A DNA stretch of 64,000 nucleotides, from the NCBI RefSeq assembly GCF_022809715.1, contig NZ_CP094459.1:3224001-3288000 (forward strand), given 5' to 3'. Shown piece by piece: positions 29,589-38,679 of this stretch (position 1 is its first letter; each line of letters starts with the position of its first letter). A program made the position numbers and the translations under genes. This DNA comes from Burkholderia pyrrocinia. Lineage in GTDB: Bacteria > Pseudomonadota > Gammaproteobacteria > Burkholderiales > Burkholderiaceae. The notes beneath the pieces are model-generated. The model was not told where the DNA came from. It searched no databases and saw nothing but the letters and a program-made list of their open reading frames with translations.

Positions 29589-32147
29589 TCAGTCGAGCGG
29601 CCAGACCTCGCGGCTTGCTGCCCTTACCGCCTGTGCCGAATCGAGCGCGAGCAGATCCTGCGCGCGCTGACGGCACAACTGGTAATCGAGACGGCGCACA
29701 CGCGCCTTGATGCCCGGCACCGCTACCGGGTCGACCGACAGCTCGGTCACGCCGAGGCCGACCAGAATCGGCACCGCGAGCGGATCGCCGCCGAGCGCGC
29801 CGCACACGCCGACCCACTTGCCGTGCTTCGCGGCGCCGCGCACCGCGATGTCGATCAGGCGCAGCACGGCCGGATGCAGGCCGTCGGATTGCGCGGCCAG
29901 GTCGGCCTGGCAGCGATCCATCGCAAGCGTGTACTGCGTCAGGTCGTTGGTGCCGATCGACAGGAAATCCGCGTGTTGCGCGAGCTGGTCGGCCAGCAGC
30001 GCGGCCGACGGCACCTCGATCATCACGCCGACCTCGATCGGCTCGGTGCGGCCCTGCGCTCGGGCGAACTCGTCGATGCGCTTTCTGAGCCGCACGATCT
30101 CGCCCGCGTCGGTGACCATCGGCAGCAGGATGCGCACCGCGCCGAACGGCTTCACCGCGAGCAGGCCCTGCAACTGGTCGTCGAGCAGATCGGGGCGCAC
30201 CTGCGCGAGGCGGATGCCGCGCAGGCCGAGCGCCGGGTTCGGTTCGGGCGGCAGCGTCAGGTAGTCGACTTCCTTGTCGGCGCCGACGTCGAGCGTGCGG
30301 ATGATCGCCGTGCGGCCCTGCAGCGCGTCGACGATCGACTGGTAGCTCTGCTGGTGTTCGACGACCGTCGGCGCGGCCTGGCGATGGATGAACATCAGCT
30401 CGGTGCGCAGCAGGCCGACCGCGTCCGCGCCGTTGTCGACCGCGGTGTTCGCGTCGTCGAGCGTCGCGATGTTCGCGGCCACCTCGATCGCGCGGCCGTC
30501 GGCCGTCGCGGCGGCAACGCCTGCCAGCTGCCGGTTCGCCTCGCGCACGCCTTCCAGGCGCTGGCGCTCGTGCCGCGCGCGTTCGACGTCGAGCGCGGTC
30601 GGCGCGTGTTCGAGACGGCCCGCGCTCGCATCGACGACGACCTGCGTGCCGTCCGGAATCGCATACAGCGCATCGCCGACCGCGACCAGCGCCGGGATGC
30701 CGAGCTGCCGCGCGATGATCGCCGCGTGCGACGTCGCACCGCCGCGCGCCATCACGAGCGCGGTCACGCGCTGGCGATCGAGCGACGACAGGTCCGACGG
30801 CGTGAATTCCTCGGCCGCGAGCACGGCCTCGTCGGGCAGCGCACGCGCCGCGCCGTTCGTGTGGCCGAGCGCGCGCAGCACGCGCTTCTCGATGTCGCGC
30901 AGGTCGGCCGCGCGTTCGGCGAGCAGCGCGTCGTCGAGCTTCGACAGTGTGTCGATCTGCGTGCGGATCGTCGCGCGCCATGCGAAACCCGCGCTCTTGC
31001 CGAGGCTGATCAGGTCGCGTGCCGCGTCGATCAGCGTCGGGTCCTCGAGCAGCACGCGATGCACCGCGAAGATGCCCGCTTCGCCGACCGCGCCGCGCGC
31101 CGATGCGCTGCGCACCGTTTCGTCGAGTTCGGCATCGACGGCCTTCAGCGCCTGGTCGAGCTGGCGGCTTTCCGTGGCCGGCGTGCCGGCGGCCTGTTCG
31201 GGCGGCACGATTTCCGCATCGTCGAGACGCACCAGCGTGCCGACCGCGATGCCGGGGGCCGCACACACGCCCACGAGCGAGTTCGGGTCGATCGGCGCGC
31301 CGACGTTGCGCGCGGCCGTCTGCGGCGCGGGCGACCTCAGCCGCGCCGGCTTTTCCTCGACCTCGCCGTGCGCTTCGCGCAGCAGTTCGTGCTCGACCGC
31401 ATCGACGGCCTGCTGCGCGTGCGCGCCGCGGCCGACCAGTTCGACCGTCGCGCCTTCGCCGGCGCCGAGGCCGAGCAGGCCGACGACGCTCGCGATCGAC
31501 GCCTTGCGGCCGTCGAACAGCACGTCGACGGTCGCGTCGAGCCCGCGCACGGCCTCACGCGCACGCGCGGCCGGCCGCGCGTGCAGGCCGCCCGGCTGCG
31601 CCAGCACGATTTCGCGGCGCACTTCGTTGTGTGCCGCCGCGCCGGCCTGCGCCGCCTGCGCAGCCGCTTCGCCCTTGCCGCGCAGCGCGAGCAGCGGCGT
31701 CTCGCCGGCCGTCGCGAAACCGCTCGCGCGGTCGACGACCTCGAACGCGTCGGAGTTCGCGATCGCGATCACCGACACGAGCGAATGCGCGCTGCGCGCG
31801 ACCGCGTCCTGGTCGAACTCGATCAGCAGATCGCCCGCTTCGACGCGCGCGCCGGTCTCGACGTGCGCGGTAAAGCCCTGCCCGTTCAGCTCGACGGTGT
31901 CGATGCCGATGTGCAACAGCACTTCCGCGCCTTGCGGCGTCGTGATCGTCACCGCGTGGCCCGTGCGCGCGAGATGCGACACGATGCCCGCGCACGGCGC
32001 GACGAGCTTGCCCGCGAGCGGGTCGATGCCGATGCCGTCGCCGAACATCCCGCCGGAGAACACCGGATCGGGCACGTCGGCCAGCGGAACGATCGGCCCC
32101 GTCAACGGGGCAAGCAGGACGATCTGATCGTGGGTGGGGCTCTTCAA
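29589..32147 (-). CDS. PTS EIIA(Glc)-HPr-EI fusion (phosphoenolpyruvate-protein phosphotransferase)
   Basis: An 852-residue phosphorelay protein with, in order, an EIIA-Glc domain (residues ~5-150; active His in VLLHIGIDTVELNG), an HPr domain (~180-265; active His in PGGLHARPAA) and enzyme I (~290-850; active His in GGATSHAAII). It would take phosphate from PEP and feed NagE directly, independent of the cell's general PTS. The TTG at 32147 is favoured because GAGGAG lies six bases upstream on the coding strand; an in-frame ATG at 32171 has no such site. It is 87 bp before nagE and 39 bp after the SIS-domain gene. Confidence 0.92.
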   Translation of the reverse strand: MKSPTHDQIVLLAPLTGPIVPLADVPDPVFSGGMFGDGIGIDPLAGKLVAPCAGIVSHLARTGHAVTITTPQGAEVLLHIGIDTVELNGQGFTAHVETGARVEAGDLLIEFDQDAVARSAHSLVSVIAIANSDAFEVVDRASGFATAGETPLLALRGKGEAAAQAAQAGAAAHNEVRREIVLAQPGGLHARPAARAREAVRGLDATVDVLFDGRKASIASVVGLLGLGAGEGATVELVGRGAHAQQAVDAVEHELLREAHGEVEEKPARLRSPAPQTAARNVGAPIDPNSLVGVCAAPGIAVGTLVRLDDAEIVPPEQAAGTPATESRQLDQALKAVDAELDETVRSASARGAVGEAGIFAVHRVLLEDPTLIDAARDLISLGKSAGFAWRATIRTQIDTLSKLDDALLAERAADLRDIEKRVLRALGHTNGAARALPDEAVLAAEEFTPSDLSSLDRQRVTALVMARGGATSHAAIIARQLGIPALVAVGDALYAIPDGTQVVVDASAGRLEHAPTALDVERARHERQRLEGVREANRQLAGVAAATADGRAIEVAANIATLDDANTAVDNGADAVGLLRTELMFIHRQAAPTVVEHQQSYQSIVDALQGRTAIIRTLDVGADKEVDYLTLPPEPNPALGLRGIRLAQVRPDLLDDQLQGLLAVKPFGAVRILLPMVTDAGEIVRLRKRIDEFARAQGRTEPIEVGVMIEVPSAALLADQLAQHADFLSIGTNDLTQYTLAMDRCQADLAAQSDGLHPAVLRLIDIAVRGAAKHGKWVGVCGALGGDPLAVPILVGLGVTELSVDPVAVPGIKARVRRLDYQLCRQRAQDLLALDSAQAVRAASREVWPLD

Positions 32148-32186
32148 CTGGGACTCCTCGGCGCGTCTCATCGGCTGTCTCGGCTA

Positions 32187-33212
32187 TCAGTGCGTTTCGG
32201 TGACTTTGTTCAGGTGGCGCGGCGTGTCGGGATTGCGGCCGCGCGCGACGGCGAGATCCGCCGCCATCACGTAGAACGAAAGAATGGCGGCGATCGGGTC
32301 GAGCGCCGGATGGGCGGACTGCGCGAGCGGCAGCACCGTGCCCGACAGGCCGGGCGTGCCGGCGGGCGCCGCGAGCAGCACGGCGGCGCCGCGCGCGCGC
32401 ATGTCTTCCGCGAGTTGCAGCAGGCCGGCCTGTTCGGGCCCCGGCGGCGCGAACACGAGCAGCGGATAGTCGCGATCGATCAGTTCCATCGGGCCGTGAC
32501 GAACTTCGGCGCTCGAGAACGCCTCGGCCTGGATGCCGGACGTTTCCTTCAGCTTCAGCGCGGCTTCCTGCGCGATCGCGAGACCGAGGCCGCGGCCGAT
32601 GACGATCATCCGCTCGATGCCCGCGAGCGCGGCAACGGCCTGCGACCAGTCGAGCCGGCCGGCCTGCGCGAGCACGTCGGGCAAGCCGCGCAGCGCGGTC
32701 ATCAGCGCGGCGTCGCGCTGCCAGTAAGCGACGATCTGCGCGGACAGCGACAGCATCGCGATATAGCTCTTCGTCGCGGCAACCGACAGTTCGGGGCCGG
32801 CGAGCAGCGGCAACTGGTGCTCGCACGCATCGGCGAGCGGCGACGGCAGCACGTTCACGGCGGCGACGGTGCGCGCGCCGGCTTCGCGCAGCGCGGCCAT
32901 CGTGTTGACGAGGTCGGGGCTCTTGCCCGACTGGGAGAATGCGATCGCGAGTTGATCCTGCACCTTCAGCGGCGCCTGCTGCAGCGTCGCGACCGACATC
33001 GGCAGCGACGCGACCGGCACGCCGAGGCGGCTCATCGTCAGGCTCGCGAAATAGCTCGCGGCGTGATCCGAGCTGCCGCGCGCGACCGTCAGCGCGACGG
33101 CCGGCGGGTGATCGAGCAATTGGCCGGCGAGCGCTTCGACGCGCGTGGTGTCGGCGATTTGCGCGGCGACGACCTGGGCGGACTCGCGCGCTTCCTTAAG
33201 CATATTCGACAA
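32187..33212 (-). CDS. SIS-domain sugar-phosphate deaminase/isomerase (NagB-II/AgaS type)
   Basis: A 341-residue protein with two SIS domains (VALTVARGSSDHAASYFASL at the first, VRHGPMELIDRDYPLLVF in the second, resembling the isomerase half of GlmS). In proteobacterial nag operons this family (NagB-II) replaces classical NagB, converting glucosamine-6-phosphate to fructose-6-phosphate and ammonia; activity is inferred from context. The TTG at 33212 is chosen because AAGGAG lies six bases upstream on the coding strand; ATG alternatives at 33230 and 33203 have poorer spacing. It overlaps the end of nagA by 17 bp, indicating translational coupling. Confidence 0.85.
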   Translation of the reverse strand: MSNMLKEARESAQVVAAQIADTTRVEALAGQLLDHPPAVALTVARGSSDHAASYFASLTMSRLGVPVASLPMSVATLQQAPLKVQDQLAIAFSQSGKSPDLVNTMAALREAGARTVAAVNVLPSPLADACEHQLPLLAGPELSVAATKSYIAMLSLSAQIVAYWQRDAALMTALRGLPDVLAQAGRLDWSQAVAALAGIERMIVIGRGLGLAIAQEAALKLKETSGIQAEAFSSAEVRHGPMELIDRDYPLLVFAPPGPEQAGLLQLAEDMRARGAAVLLAAPAGTPGLSGTVLPLAQSAHPALDPIAAILSFYVMAADLAVARGRNPDTPRHLNKVTETH

Positions 33213-34299
33213 TCGATTCTCCTTCGACATAGGTCGCGGTGAGGTTCAGGTCGCGATCGAACACCGCGAGGTCGGCCCATGCGCCGCGCTCGAGGCGGCC
33301 GCGATCGGCGACGCCGAGGTAGTCGGCCGCATAGCGCGACATCCGGTTCGACACGTCGGCGATCGGCAGGCCGAGCGACACGAGGTTGCGCAGCGCCTGG
33401 TCCATCGTCAGCGTGCTGCCGGCGAGCGTGCCGTCGGCGAGCCGCACGCCGCCGAGGCACTTCGTCACGTGCTGGCTGCCGAGCCGGTATTCGCCGTCGG
33501 GCATGCCGGTTGCGGACGTGCTGTCGGTCACGACGTACAGGCGCGGGATCGCGCGCAGCGCAGCACGAATCGCGCCCGGGTGCACGTGCAGCAGGTCGGG
33601 AATGATTTCCGCGTATTCGGCATGCGCAAGCGCCGCACCCACCAGGCCCGGGTTGCGGTGATGCAGCGGCGACATCGCGTTGAACAGGTGCGTGAAGCCG
33701 CATGCGCCGTGCTTGAGCGCGGCGACGGCATCGTCGTAGGTCGCGAGCGAGTGGCCGAGCTGCACGCGCACGCCGCGCGCGGCCATCTCGCCGATGATCT
33801 CGATGTGGCCGGCGATTTCCGGCGCGAGCGTGACGACGCGGATCGGTGCGATCGACAGGTACTTCAGCACTTCGTCGAGCACGGCCGACACGGCCGCGTC
33901 GGGCTGCGCGCCGAGCTTGCCGGGGTTGATGTACGGCCCTTCGAGGTGCACGCCGAGCACGCGCGCACCACCCGGCGTGCGGGTGCGCGCAACGCTGCCG
34001 AGATTGCCGACGACCTTCATCAGTTCGTCGCGCGGCGCGGTCATCGTCGTCGCGAGCAGGCTCGTCGTGCCGAATTGCGCGTGCGTGCGGGCGATCGTCT
34101 CGATCGCGTCGCCGCCTTCCATCACGTCGGCGCCGCCGCCGCCGTGCACGTGCAGGTCGATGAAGCCGGGCAGGATGTACGGCGCGTCGTTCTGCGCGGG
34201 ATCGGCGGGCGTACCGTCGAGCGTGGTGATGCGGCCGTTCTCGCTATCGAGCGAACCGTGAATCCAGCCGTCGGGGGTGAGGATGTTTCCAGTCAGCAT
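33196..34299 (-). CDS. nagA: N-acetylglucosamine-6-phosphate deacetylase
   Basis: A 367-residue amidohydrolase with the metal-binding IDLHVHGGGGADVMEG near the N terminus, HLEGPYINPGKLGAQ and the catalytic DSTSATGMPDGEY region near the C terminus. It removes acetate from GlcNAc-6-phosphate. The ATG at 34299 is chosen for the conserved start MLTGNILTPDG. The gene follows gntR by 108 bp and overlaps the SIS-domain gene, so it is in the nag operon on the minus strand. Confidence 0.95.
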   Translation of the reverse strand: MLTGNILTPDGWIHGSLDSENGRITTLDGTPADPAQNDAPYILPGFIDLHVHGGGGADVMEGGDAIETIARTHAQFGTTSLLATTMTAPRDELMKVVGNLGSVARTRTPGGARVLGVHLEGPYINPGKLGAQPDAAVSAVLDEVLKYLSIAPIRVVTLAPEIAGHIEIIGEMAARGVRVQLGHSLATYDDAVAALKHGACGFTHLFNAMSPLHHRNPGLVGAALAHAEYAEIIPDLLHVHPGAIRAALRAIPRLYVVTDSTSATGMPDGEYRLGSQHVTKCLGGVRLADGTLAGSTLTMDQALRNLVSLGLPIADVSNRMSRYAADYLGVADRGRLERGAWADLAVFDRDLNLTATYVEGESIVEYA

Positions 34300-34407
34300 G
34301 ACGTTCTCTTGATGATCTGGTGACGCGGGCATCCGCGTCGTGATTTGCAAATCCGTGTCGTTGCTTCGCGCCCATCGCGTTGCTTGGCGCGCGGGCAGTC
34401 TCGCGCG

Positions 34408-35142
34408 TCAGCGTTTCAGTTCGGCGACGAAGTCGTAATAGTCGTCGCGGCAATACGATTCGGTCACTTCGATCGCGCGCTGGTCGGCGCCGTAGCCGAT
34501 GCGCGTGATCACGAGCAGTGCCGCACCCGGCTTCACCGCCATCCATTTCGCGATCTCGCGCGTCGCGTTCACCGCGCGAAAGTGCTGCAGTGCGCGCACG
34601 ACGACCATGCCGCGCGCTTCGAGGTATTCGTACAGCGACGCGCCGAGCGCCTGCGGATCGGGCACCACCGCGGCCGGCAGCGTCGAATGCTCGACGGCCA
34701 TCACGATGCCGTCCGCGCGGCGCAGCCGTTCGAGCCGCGCAACCGTCGCGCCCGGCGCGAGGCCGAGATGCACGATCTCGTCGCGGCTCGCGGTACGCAA
34801 CTTGCGCGACAGCCATACCGAATCGGGCATGAAGCCGCGCTGCTGCATCTTCGCGGTGAAGCCGACGAGACGCGACAGCGGATCGGCGACGCGCGGGGTG
34901 ATGAAGCTGCCCGCACCGCGCGCCCGCGTGATCAGCCCCTGCTCGACCAGCAGCGCGAGTGCGCGGCGGGCCGTGATCCGCGATACGCCGACCGACACCG
35001 ACAGCAGCCGCTCCGACGGCAGCGCCTCGCCGGCCCGCCACGCGCCGCCGTGAATCGCGCTCGCCAGGTTGCGGGCGAGCTGCAGGTAGAGCGGCGTGTC
35101 GCTGAGGGGATCGGGCGCCAGTTCGGACCAGCCGGTTTCCAT
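34408..35142 (-). CDS. GntR/HutC-family regulator of the GlcNAc genes
   Basis: A 244-residue regulator with an N-terminal winged helix (GEALPSERLLSVSVGVSRIT) and a C-terminal UTRA ligand-binding domain (about residues 95-240), as in NagQ, NagR, YvoA and DasR, which sense phosphorylated amino sugars. The ATG at 35142 has GGAGG four to five bases upstream on the coding strand. Its promoter contains a perfect operator palindrome (35207-35230), so autoregulation with control of the downstream nag genes is likely. The cognate effector, probably GlcNAc-6-P or GlcN-6-P, is inferred. Confidence 0.88.
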   Translation of the reverse strand: METGWSELAPDPLSDTPLYLQLARNLASAIHGGAWRAGEALPSERLLSVSVGVSRITARRALALLVEQGLITRARGAGSFITPRVADPLSRLVGFTAKMQQRGFMPDSVWLSRKLRTASRDEIVHLGLAPGATVARLERLRRADGIVMAVEHSTLPAAVVPDPQALGASLYEYLEARGMVVVRALQHFRAVNATREIAKWMAVKPGAALLVITRIGYGADQRAIEVTESYCRDDYYDFVAELKR

Positions 35143-35190
35143 GTGCCTCCGGGTGTCGGACGACGACCTCGGGCCGTCGAAAGTGAACGC

Positions 35191-35230
35191 ATTATATAAC
35201 CACAATAATACCAGTCAACGAACTGGTATT
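35191..35230 (-). promoter_or_regulatory. gntR-nag promoter with GntR operator palindrome
   Basis: On the minus strand TTGACT (35213-35218) and TATAAT (35191-35196) form a near-consensus sigma-70 promoter with 16-bp spacing. A perfect inverted repeat, AATACCAGT-N6-ACTGGTATT (35207-35230), covers the -35 element, the classical position for a repressor. Confidence 0.85.
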
Positions 35231-35399
35231 AGCTGCGTGAAAATCGCCGAAAGCCTTGCTGCGCAAGCGTTTTAGCGCCGGGAAATCCTTTGTTTACAAC
35301 GATGTGCGGGATAGGGATTTACCCGAAGTGGTATGCAAAGGGACAGTTCCAGTGCCCGGTTCAGACAGGTTTCGGGTGCGAATATGAGACCGGAATAGA

Positions 35400-35420
35400 A
35401 CCAGTTGAGCCGACTGGTAT
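35400..35420. promoter_or_regulatory. Second, imperfect GntR-type operator
   Basis: ACCAGT (35400-35405) and ACTGGTAT (35413-35420) repeat the 35207 operator with a 7-nt rather than 6-nt spacer. A further TGGTAT half-site occurs at 35329-35334. All lie in the 327-bp gap between dnaE2 and gntR (35143-35469), which holds no gene. They could be auxiliary sites for looping or cooperative repression. Confidence 0.45.
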
Positions 35421-35469
35421 GCATCGTGGGGCGAAGCGCCGCGCGGGCCGGCGGCACGCGTCGGGGGCG

Positions 35470-38400
35470 TCAGTGGAATTCGCGGCTCGACGTGCGCAGG
35501 CCGCCGAGCAGCGGCGTCAGATCCTCGAAATGCTGCGCGACGAGGTGCCTCACGTCGCTCACGACCTGCCACACGCCGGACGCCGCGAGCAGCCGCGAAT
35601 CGAGGGTTTCGCGGCGCTGCCGCGCGAGCAGTTCGGGCCGGACGATCACGTTCACGCAGCCCGTTTCGTCCTCGAGCGTCATGAACATCACGCCTTTCGC
35701 GGTGCCCGGCATCTGCCGCGCGGTCACGAGCCCGCACGCGCGTGCGAGCCGGCCGTCGGGGCGGTCGCGCAGTTCGGCCGCGGACGACAGCCGCTGCGCG
35801 CGCAGCGCGGGCCGCAGCAGCGCGACCGGATGGCGGTTCAGCGTGAGGCCGGTGGTGTGATAGTCGGCGAGGATGTCGTCGGCCTCCGACGGCGCACCGA
35901 GCGCGGGCTTCTCCGCTTCGTCGATCGGCGCGGCGGCGAGCAGGTCGCGCTCCGGCGCCGCGGCGACGGCCTGCCACAGTGCATCGCGGCGATGGCCGGC
36001 GAGCGTCGCGAGCGCATTCGCGGCGGCGAGCGCTTCGAGGTCGCGGCGTTCGAGCTGCGCGCGACGCGCGAGGGTGTCGACGTTCTCGAACGGGCCCGCC
36101 GCGCGTGCGGCTTCGATGCGGCGCGCGGCGGCTTCGCCGAGACCGCGCACGAGCGACAGGCCGAGCCGCACGGCAGGCTGGCCGTGCGGCGGCAGCTGGC
36201 CGGGCAGCGCTTCGAGCGATGCCTCCCAGTCGCTTTGCGTGACATCGATCGGCAGGACCTGCACACCGTGGCGCTTCGCGTCCTGCACGAGTTGCGACGG
36301 CGGGTAGAAACCCATCGGCTGGCTGTTCAGCAATGCGGCGAGGAAGATCGCCGGTTCGTGGCATTTGAGCCAGCTGCTGGCGTAGGCAAGCTTCGCGAAG
36401 CTCGCCGCGTGGCTTTCGGGGAAACCGTAATCGCCGAAGCCCTTGATCTGTTCGAAGATCTGTTCGGCGAATTCGGGCGGATAGTCGCGCTCGCGCATCC
36501 CGTCGACGATCTTGCGGTGATATTGCTCCAGATTGCCCTTGCGCTTCCACGCGGCCATCGCGCGACGCAACTGGTCGGCTTCGCCGGGCGTGAAGCCGGC
36601 CGCGATCATCGCGACCTGCATCACCTGCTCCTGGAAGATCGGCACACCCTGCGTGCGCTCGAGCGCGGGCTTCAGATCTTCCTTCGGGTAACTGACCTTT
36701 TCGATGCCCTGCCGCCGCTTCAGATAGGGATGCACCGCTCCGCCCTGAATCGGCCCCGGCCGCACGATCGCCACCTCGATCACCAGATCGTAATAATTGC
36801 GCGGCCGCAGGCGCGGCAGCATCGACATCTGCGCGCGCGATTCGATCTGGAACACGCCGACCGTGTCGGCGCGGCAGATCATGTCGTAGGTCGCTTCGTC
36901 ATCCTGCGGAATGTGTTTCAGCGTGAATGGCTCGCCGCCCGGCTCCGGCGGCCCGCGCCACGCGGTGCGCATGTCGAATGCGCGATGCAGCGCCGACAGC
37001 ATGCCGAGCGCCAGCACGTCGACCTTCATCAGCCCGAGTGCCTCGAGATCGTCTTTATCCCACTGGATCACGCGCCGCCCGTCCATCGCCGCGTTCTCGA
37101 CCGGCACGAGCCGCGTGAGCTTGCCGCGGCTGATCACGAAGCCGCCGGAGTGCTGCGACAGGTGGCGCGGGAAATTGAGCAAGCGCCCCGCCAGTTCGGC
37201 CCATGCGCGGATCAGCGGCGTTTCGGGATCGAGCCCGGTCGTCGCGAACTTCTGCAGCAGATCGCGGCTGCCGTCGAACCAGCGGTGCCCTTTCGCAACG
37301 CGATCGACCAGCATCGGATCGACGCCGAGCGCCTTGCCGGTTTCGCGCAGCACGCCGCGCGGGCGATACGTCGATACGGCAGCGGCGAGCGCGGCGCGAT
37401 CGTGTCCGTATTTTTCATAGATATGCTGGATCACTTCTTCCCGACGCTGATGCTCGAAGTCGACGTCGATATCGGGCGGCTCGCCGCGTTCCTCGCTGAT
37501 GAAGCGCTCGAACAGCATCGTGCTCTGTTCGGGGTTCACCTCGGTGATGCCGAGGCAATAACAGACGACCGAGTTCGCTGCCGAGCCTCGGCCCTGACAC
37601 AGGATGTTCTGGCTGCGCGCGTATTTGACGATGTCGTAGACGGTCAGGAAGAACGGTTCGTAGCTCAGCTTCGCGATCAGGTCGAGTTCATACCGGATCT
37701 GTTTCTCCACTTTCTCCGGAATACCCTGCGGATAGCGCTCGGCCGCCCCTGCCTCGGTTTCCTGTTCCAGGTAACTCGCCGGCGTGTGCCCCTTCGGCAC
37801 GATTTCGTCGGGATACTCGTAGCGCAGCGAATCGAGTTCAAAATGACACGCATCGAGAATCGCGCACGTTTCCGCGATCTCTTCAGGCGAAAACAGTTGC
37901 CCGATACGCTGCCGCGAACGCAGGTGCTGTTCGGCATTCGGCGCGAGCGCATAGCCGCATTCCGAAACCGGCATCCCGACGCGGATCGCCGTCATCACGT
38001 CCTGCAACGCCTTGCACGAGCGCCGGTGCATCGTCACGTCGCCAAGCGCGACGATGCGCACGCCGCGCCGCGCGCCGGCCGCACGAATCTCCTCGCGCTG
38101 CGCACCGTCCAGCGCGCGCTGCAACTGCACGAGCCCTAGCCGCGCACGCTCGCCGAATGTCGTGCGAAACCACGCGACCTGCGCATCGAGTACATCCGCA
38201 CGCACCGGATATGTGGGCACGAGAATCGCGTAGCAGTCGGGTATTCCGCGCAAGTGCGCAAACTCCTCGGGCGGCACCGACAGCATCCGCGACGTCAGCC
38301 GGTACGTGCCCTTCGGCGATGCCATCCGCCGCCACGAAATCAGTTCGGACAGGTTGCCGTAACCCTCGCGGCTCTGCGCGAGCAGCACGAGCCCGAACGC

Positions 38401-38673
38401 GCCGGGGCCAGGATCGTGGCCCGGCGCGACTTCATCCGGGGTTACTTCGAAATACGAACCGATGACGAGCGACAGCCCTTTCGCCTTCGCCTCGACATGC
38501 ATGCGCGGCGCGCCTGCGAGCGAGCATTCGTCGGTGATCGCGATCCCGCGATAACCGAGCTCGAACGCGCGCTCGACCAACTCCTCCGCATGCGACGCGC
38601 CATGCAGGAACGAGAAGTTCGAGCGGCAAAACAACTCCGCGTAATCGGGCAGCCAACTGAATTCCGCAACCAT
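35470..38673 (-). CDS. dnaE2: Error-prone DNA polymerase DnaE2 (ImuC)
   Basis: A 1067-residue C-family polymerase. It has an N-terminal PHP domain (AELFCRSNFSFLHGASHAEE), the polymerase palm with PDIDVDFEHQRREEVIQHIY, and a C-terminal OB-fold nucleic-acid binding part. Active-site Asp residues of the D-x-D type are present in that motif. It lacks the tau/beta clamp-binding tail of replicative DnaE. It is the catalytic subunit of the ImuA-ImuB-DnaE2 mutasome for translesion synthesis. Its start (ATG 38673, or GTG 38676) immediately follows the imuB stop, so the genes are cotranscribed from the LexA-box promoter at 40822. Confidence 0.94.
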   Translation of the reverse strand: MVAEFSWLPDYAELFCRSNFSFLHGASHAEELVERAFELGYRGIAITDECSLAGAPRMHVEAKAKGLSLVIGSYFEVTPDEVAPGHDPGPGAFGLVLLAQSREGYGNLSELISWRRMASPKGTYRLTSRMLSVPPEEFAHLRGIPDCYAILVPTYPVRADVLDAQVAWFRTTFGERARLGLVQLQRALDGAQREEIRAAGARRGVRIVALGDVTMHRRSCKALQDVMTAIRVGMPVSECGYALAPNAEQHLRSRQRIGQLFSPEEIAETCAILDACHFELDSLRYEYPDEIVPKGHTPASYLEQETEAGAAERYPQGIPEKVEKQIRYELDLIAKLSYEPFFLTVYDIVKYARSQNILCQGRGSAANSVVCYCLGITEVNPEQSTMLFERFISEERGEPPDIDVDFEHQRREEVIQHIYEKYGHDRAALAAAVSTYRPRGVLRETGKALGVDPMLVDRVAKGHRWFDGSRDLLQKFATTGLDPETPLIRAWAELAGRLLNFPRHLSQHSGGFVISRGKLTRLVPVENAAMDGRRVIQWDKDDLEALGLMKVDVLALGMLSALHRAFDMRTAWRGPPEPGGEPFTLKHIPQDDEATYDMICRADTVGVFQIESRAQMSMLPRLRPRNYYDLVIEVAIVRPGPIQGGAVHPYLKRRQGIEKVSYPKEDLKPALERTQGVPIFQEQVMQVAMIAAGFTPGEADQLRRAMAAWKRKGNLEQYHRKIVDGMRERDYPPEFAEQIFEQIKGFGDYGFPESHAASFAKLAYASSWLKCHEPAIFLAALLNSQPMGFYPPSQLVQDAKRHGVQVLPIDVTQSDWEASLEALPGQLPPHGQPAVRLGLSLVRGLGEAAARRIEAARAAGPFENVDTLARRAQLERRDLEALAAANALATLAGHRRDALWQAVAAAPERDLLAAAPIDEAEKPALGAPSEADDILADYHTTGLTLNRHPVALLRPALRAQRLSSAAELRDRPDGRLARACGLVTARQMPGTAKGVMFMTLEDETGCVNVIVRPELLARQRRETLDSRLLAASGVWQVVSDVRHLVAQHFEDLTPLLGGLRTSSREFH

Positions 38674-38679
38674 CACCGT

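Noticed and set aside
27724-31266. Long antisense-like open frame of about 1180 codons on the minus strand overlapping nagE and the PTS fusion
   Set aside because: It is in a different frame from the well-conserved PTS genes and encodes only Arg/Ala/Gly-rich sequence, the usual by-product of very GC-rich coding DNA.
29823-33242. Plus-strand open frame of about 1139 codons
   Set aside because: It is antisense to the PTS fusion and SIS-domain genes; composition is Arg/His/Asp-rich without domains.
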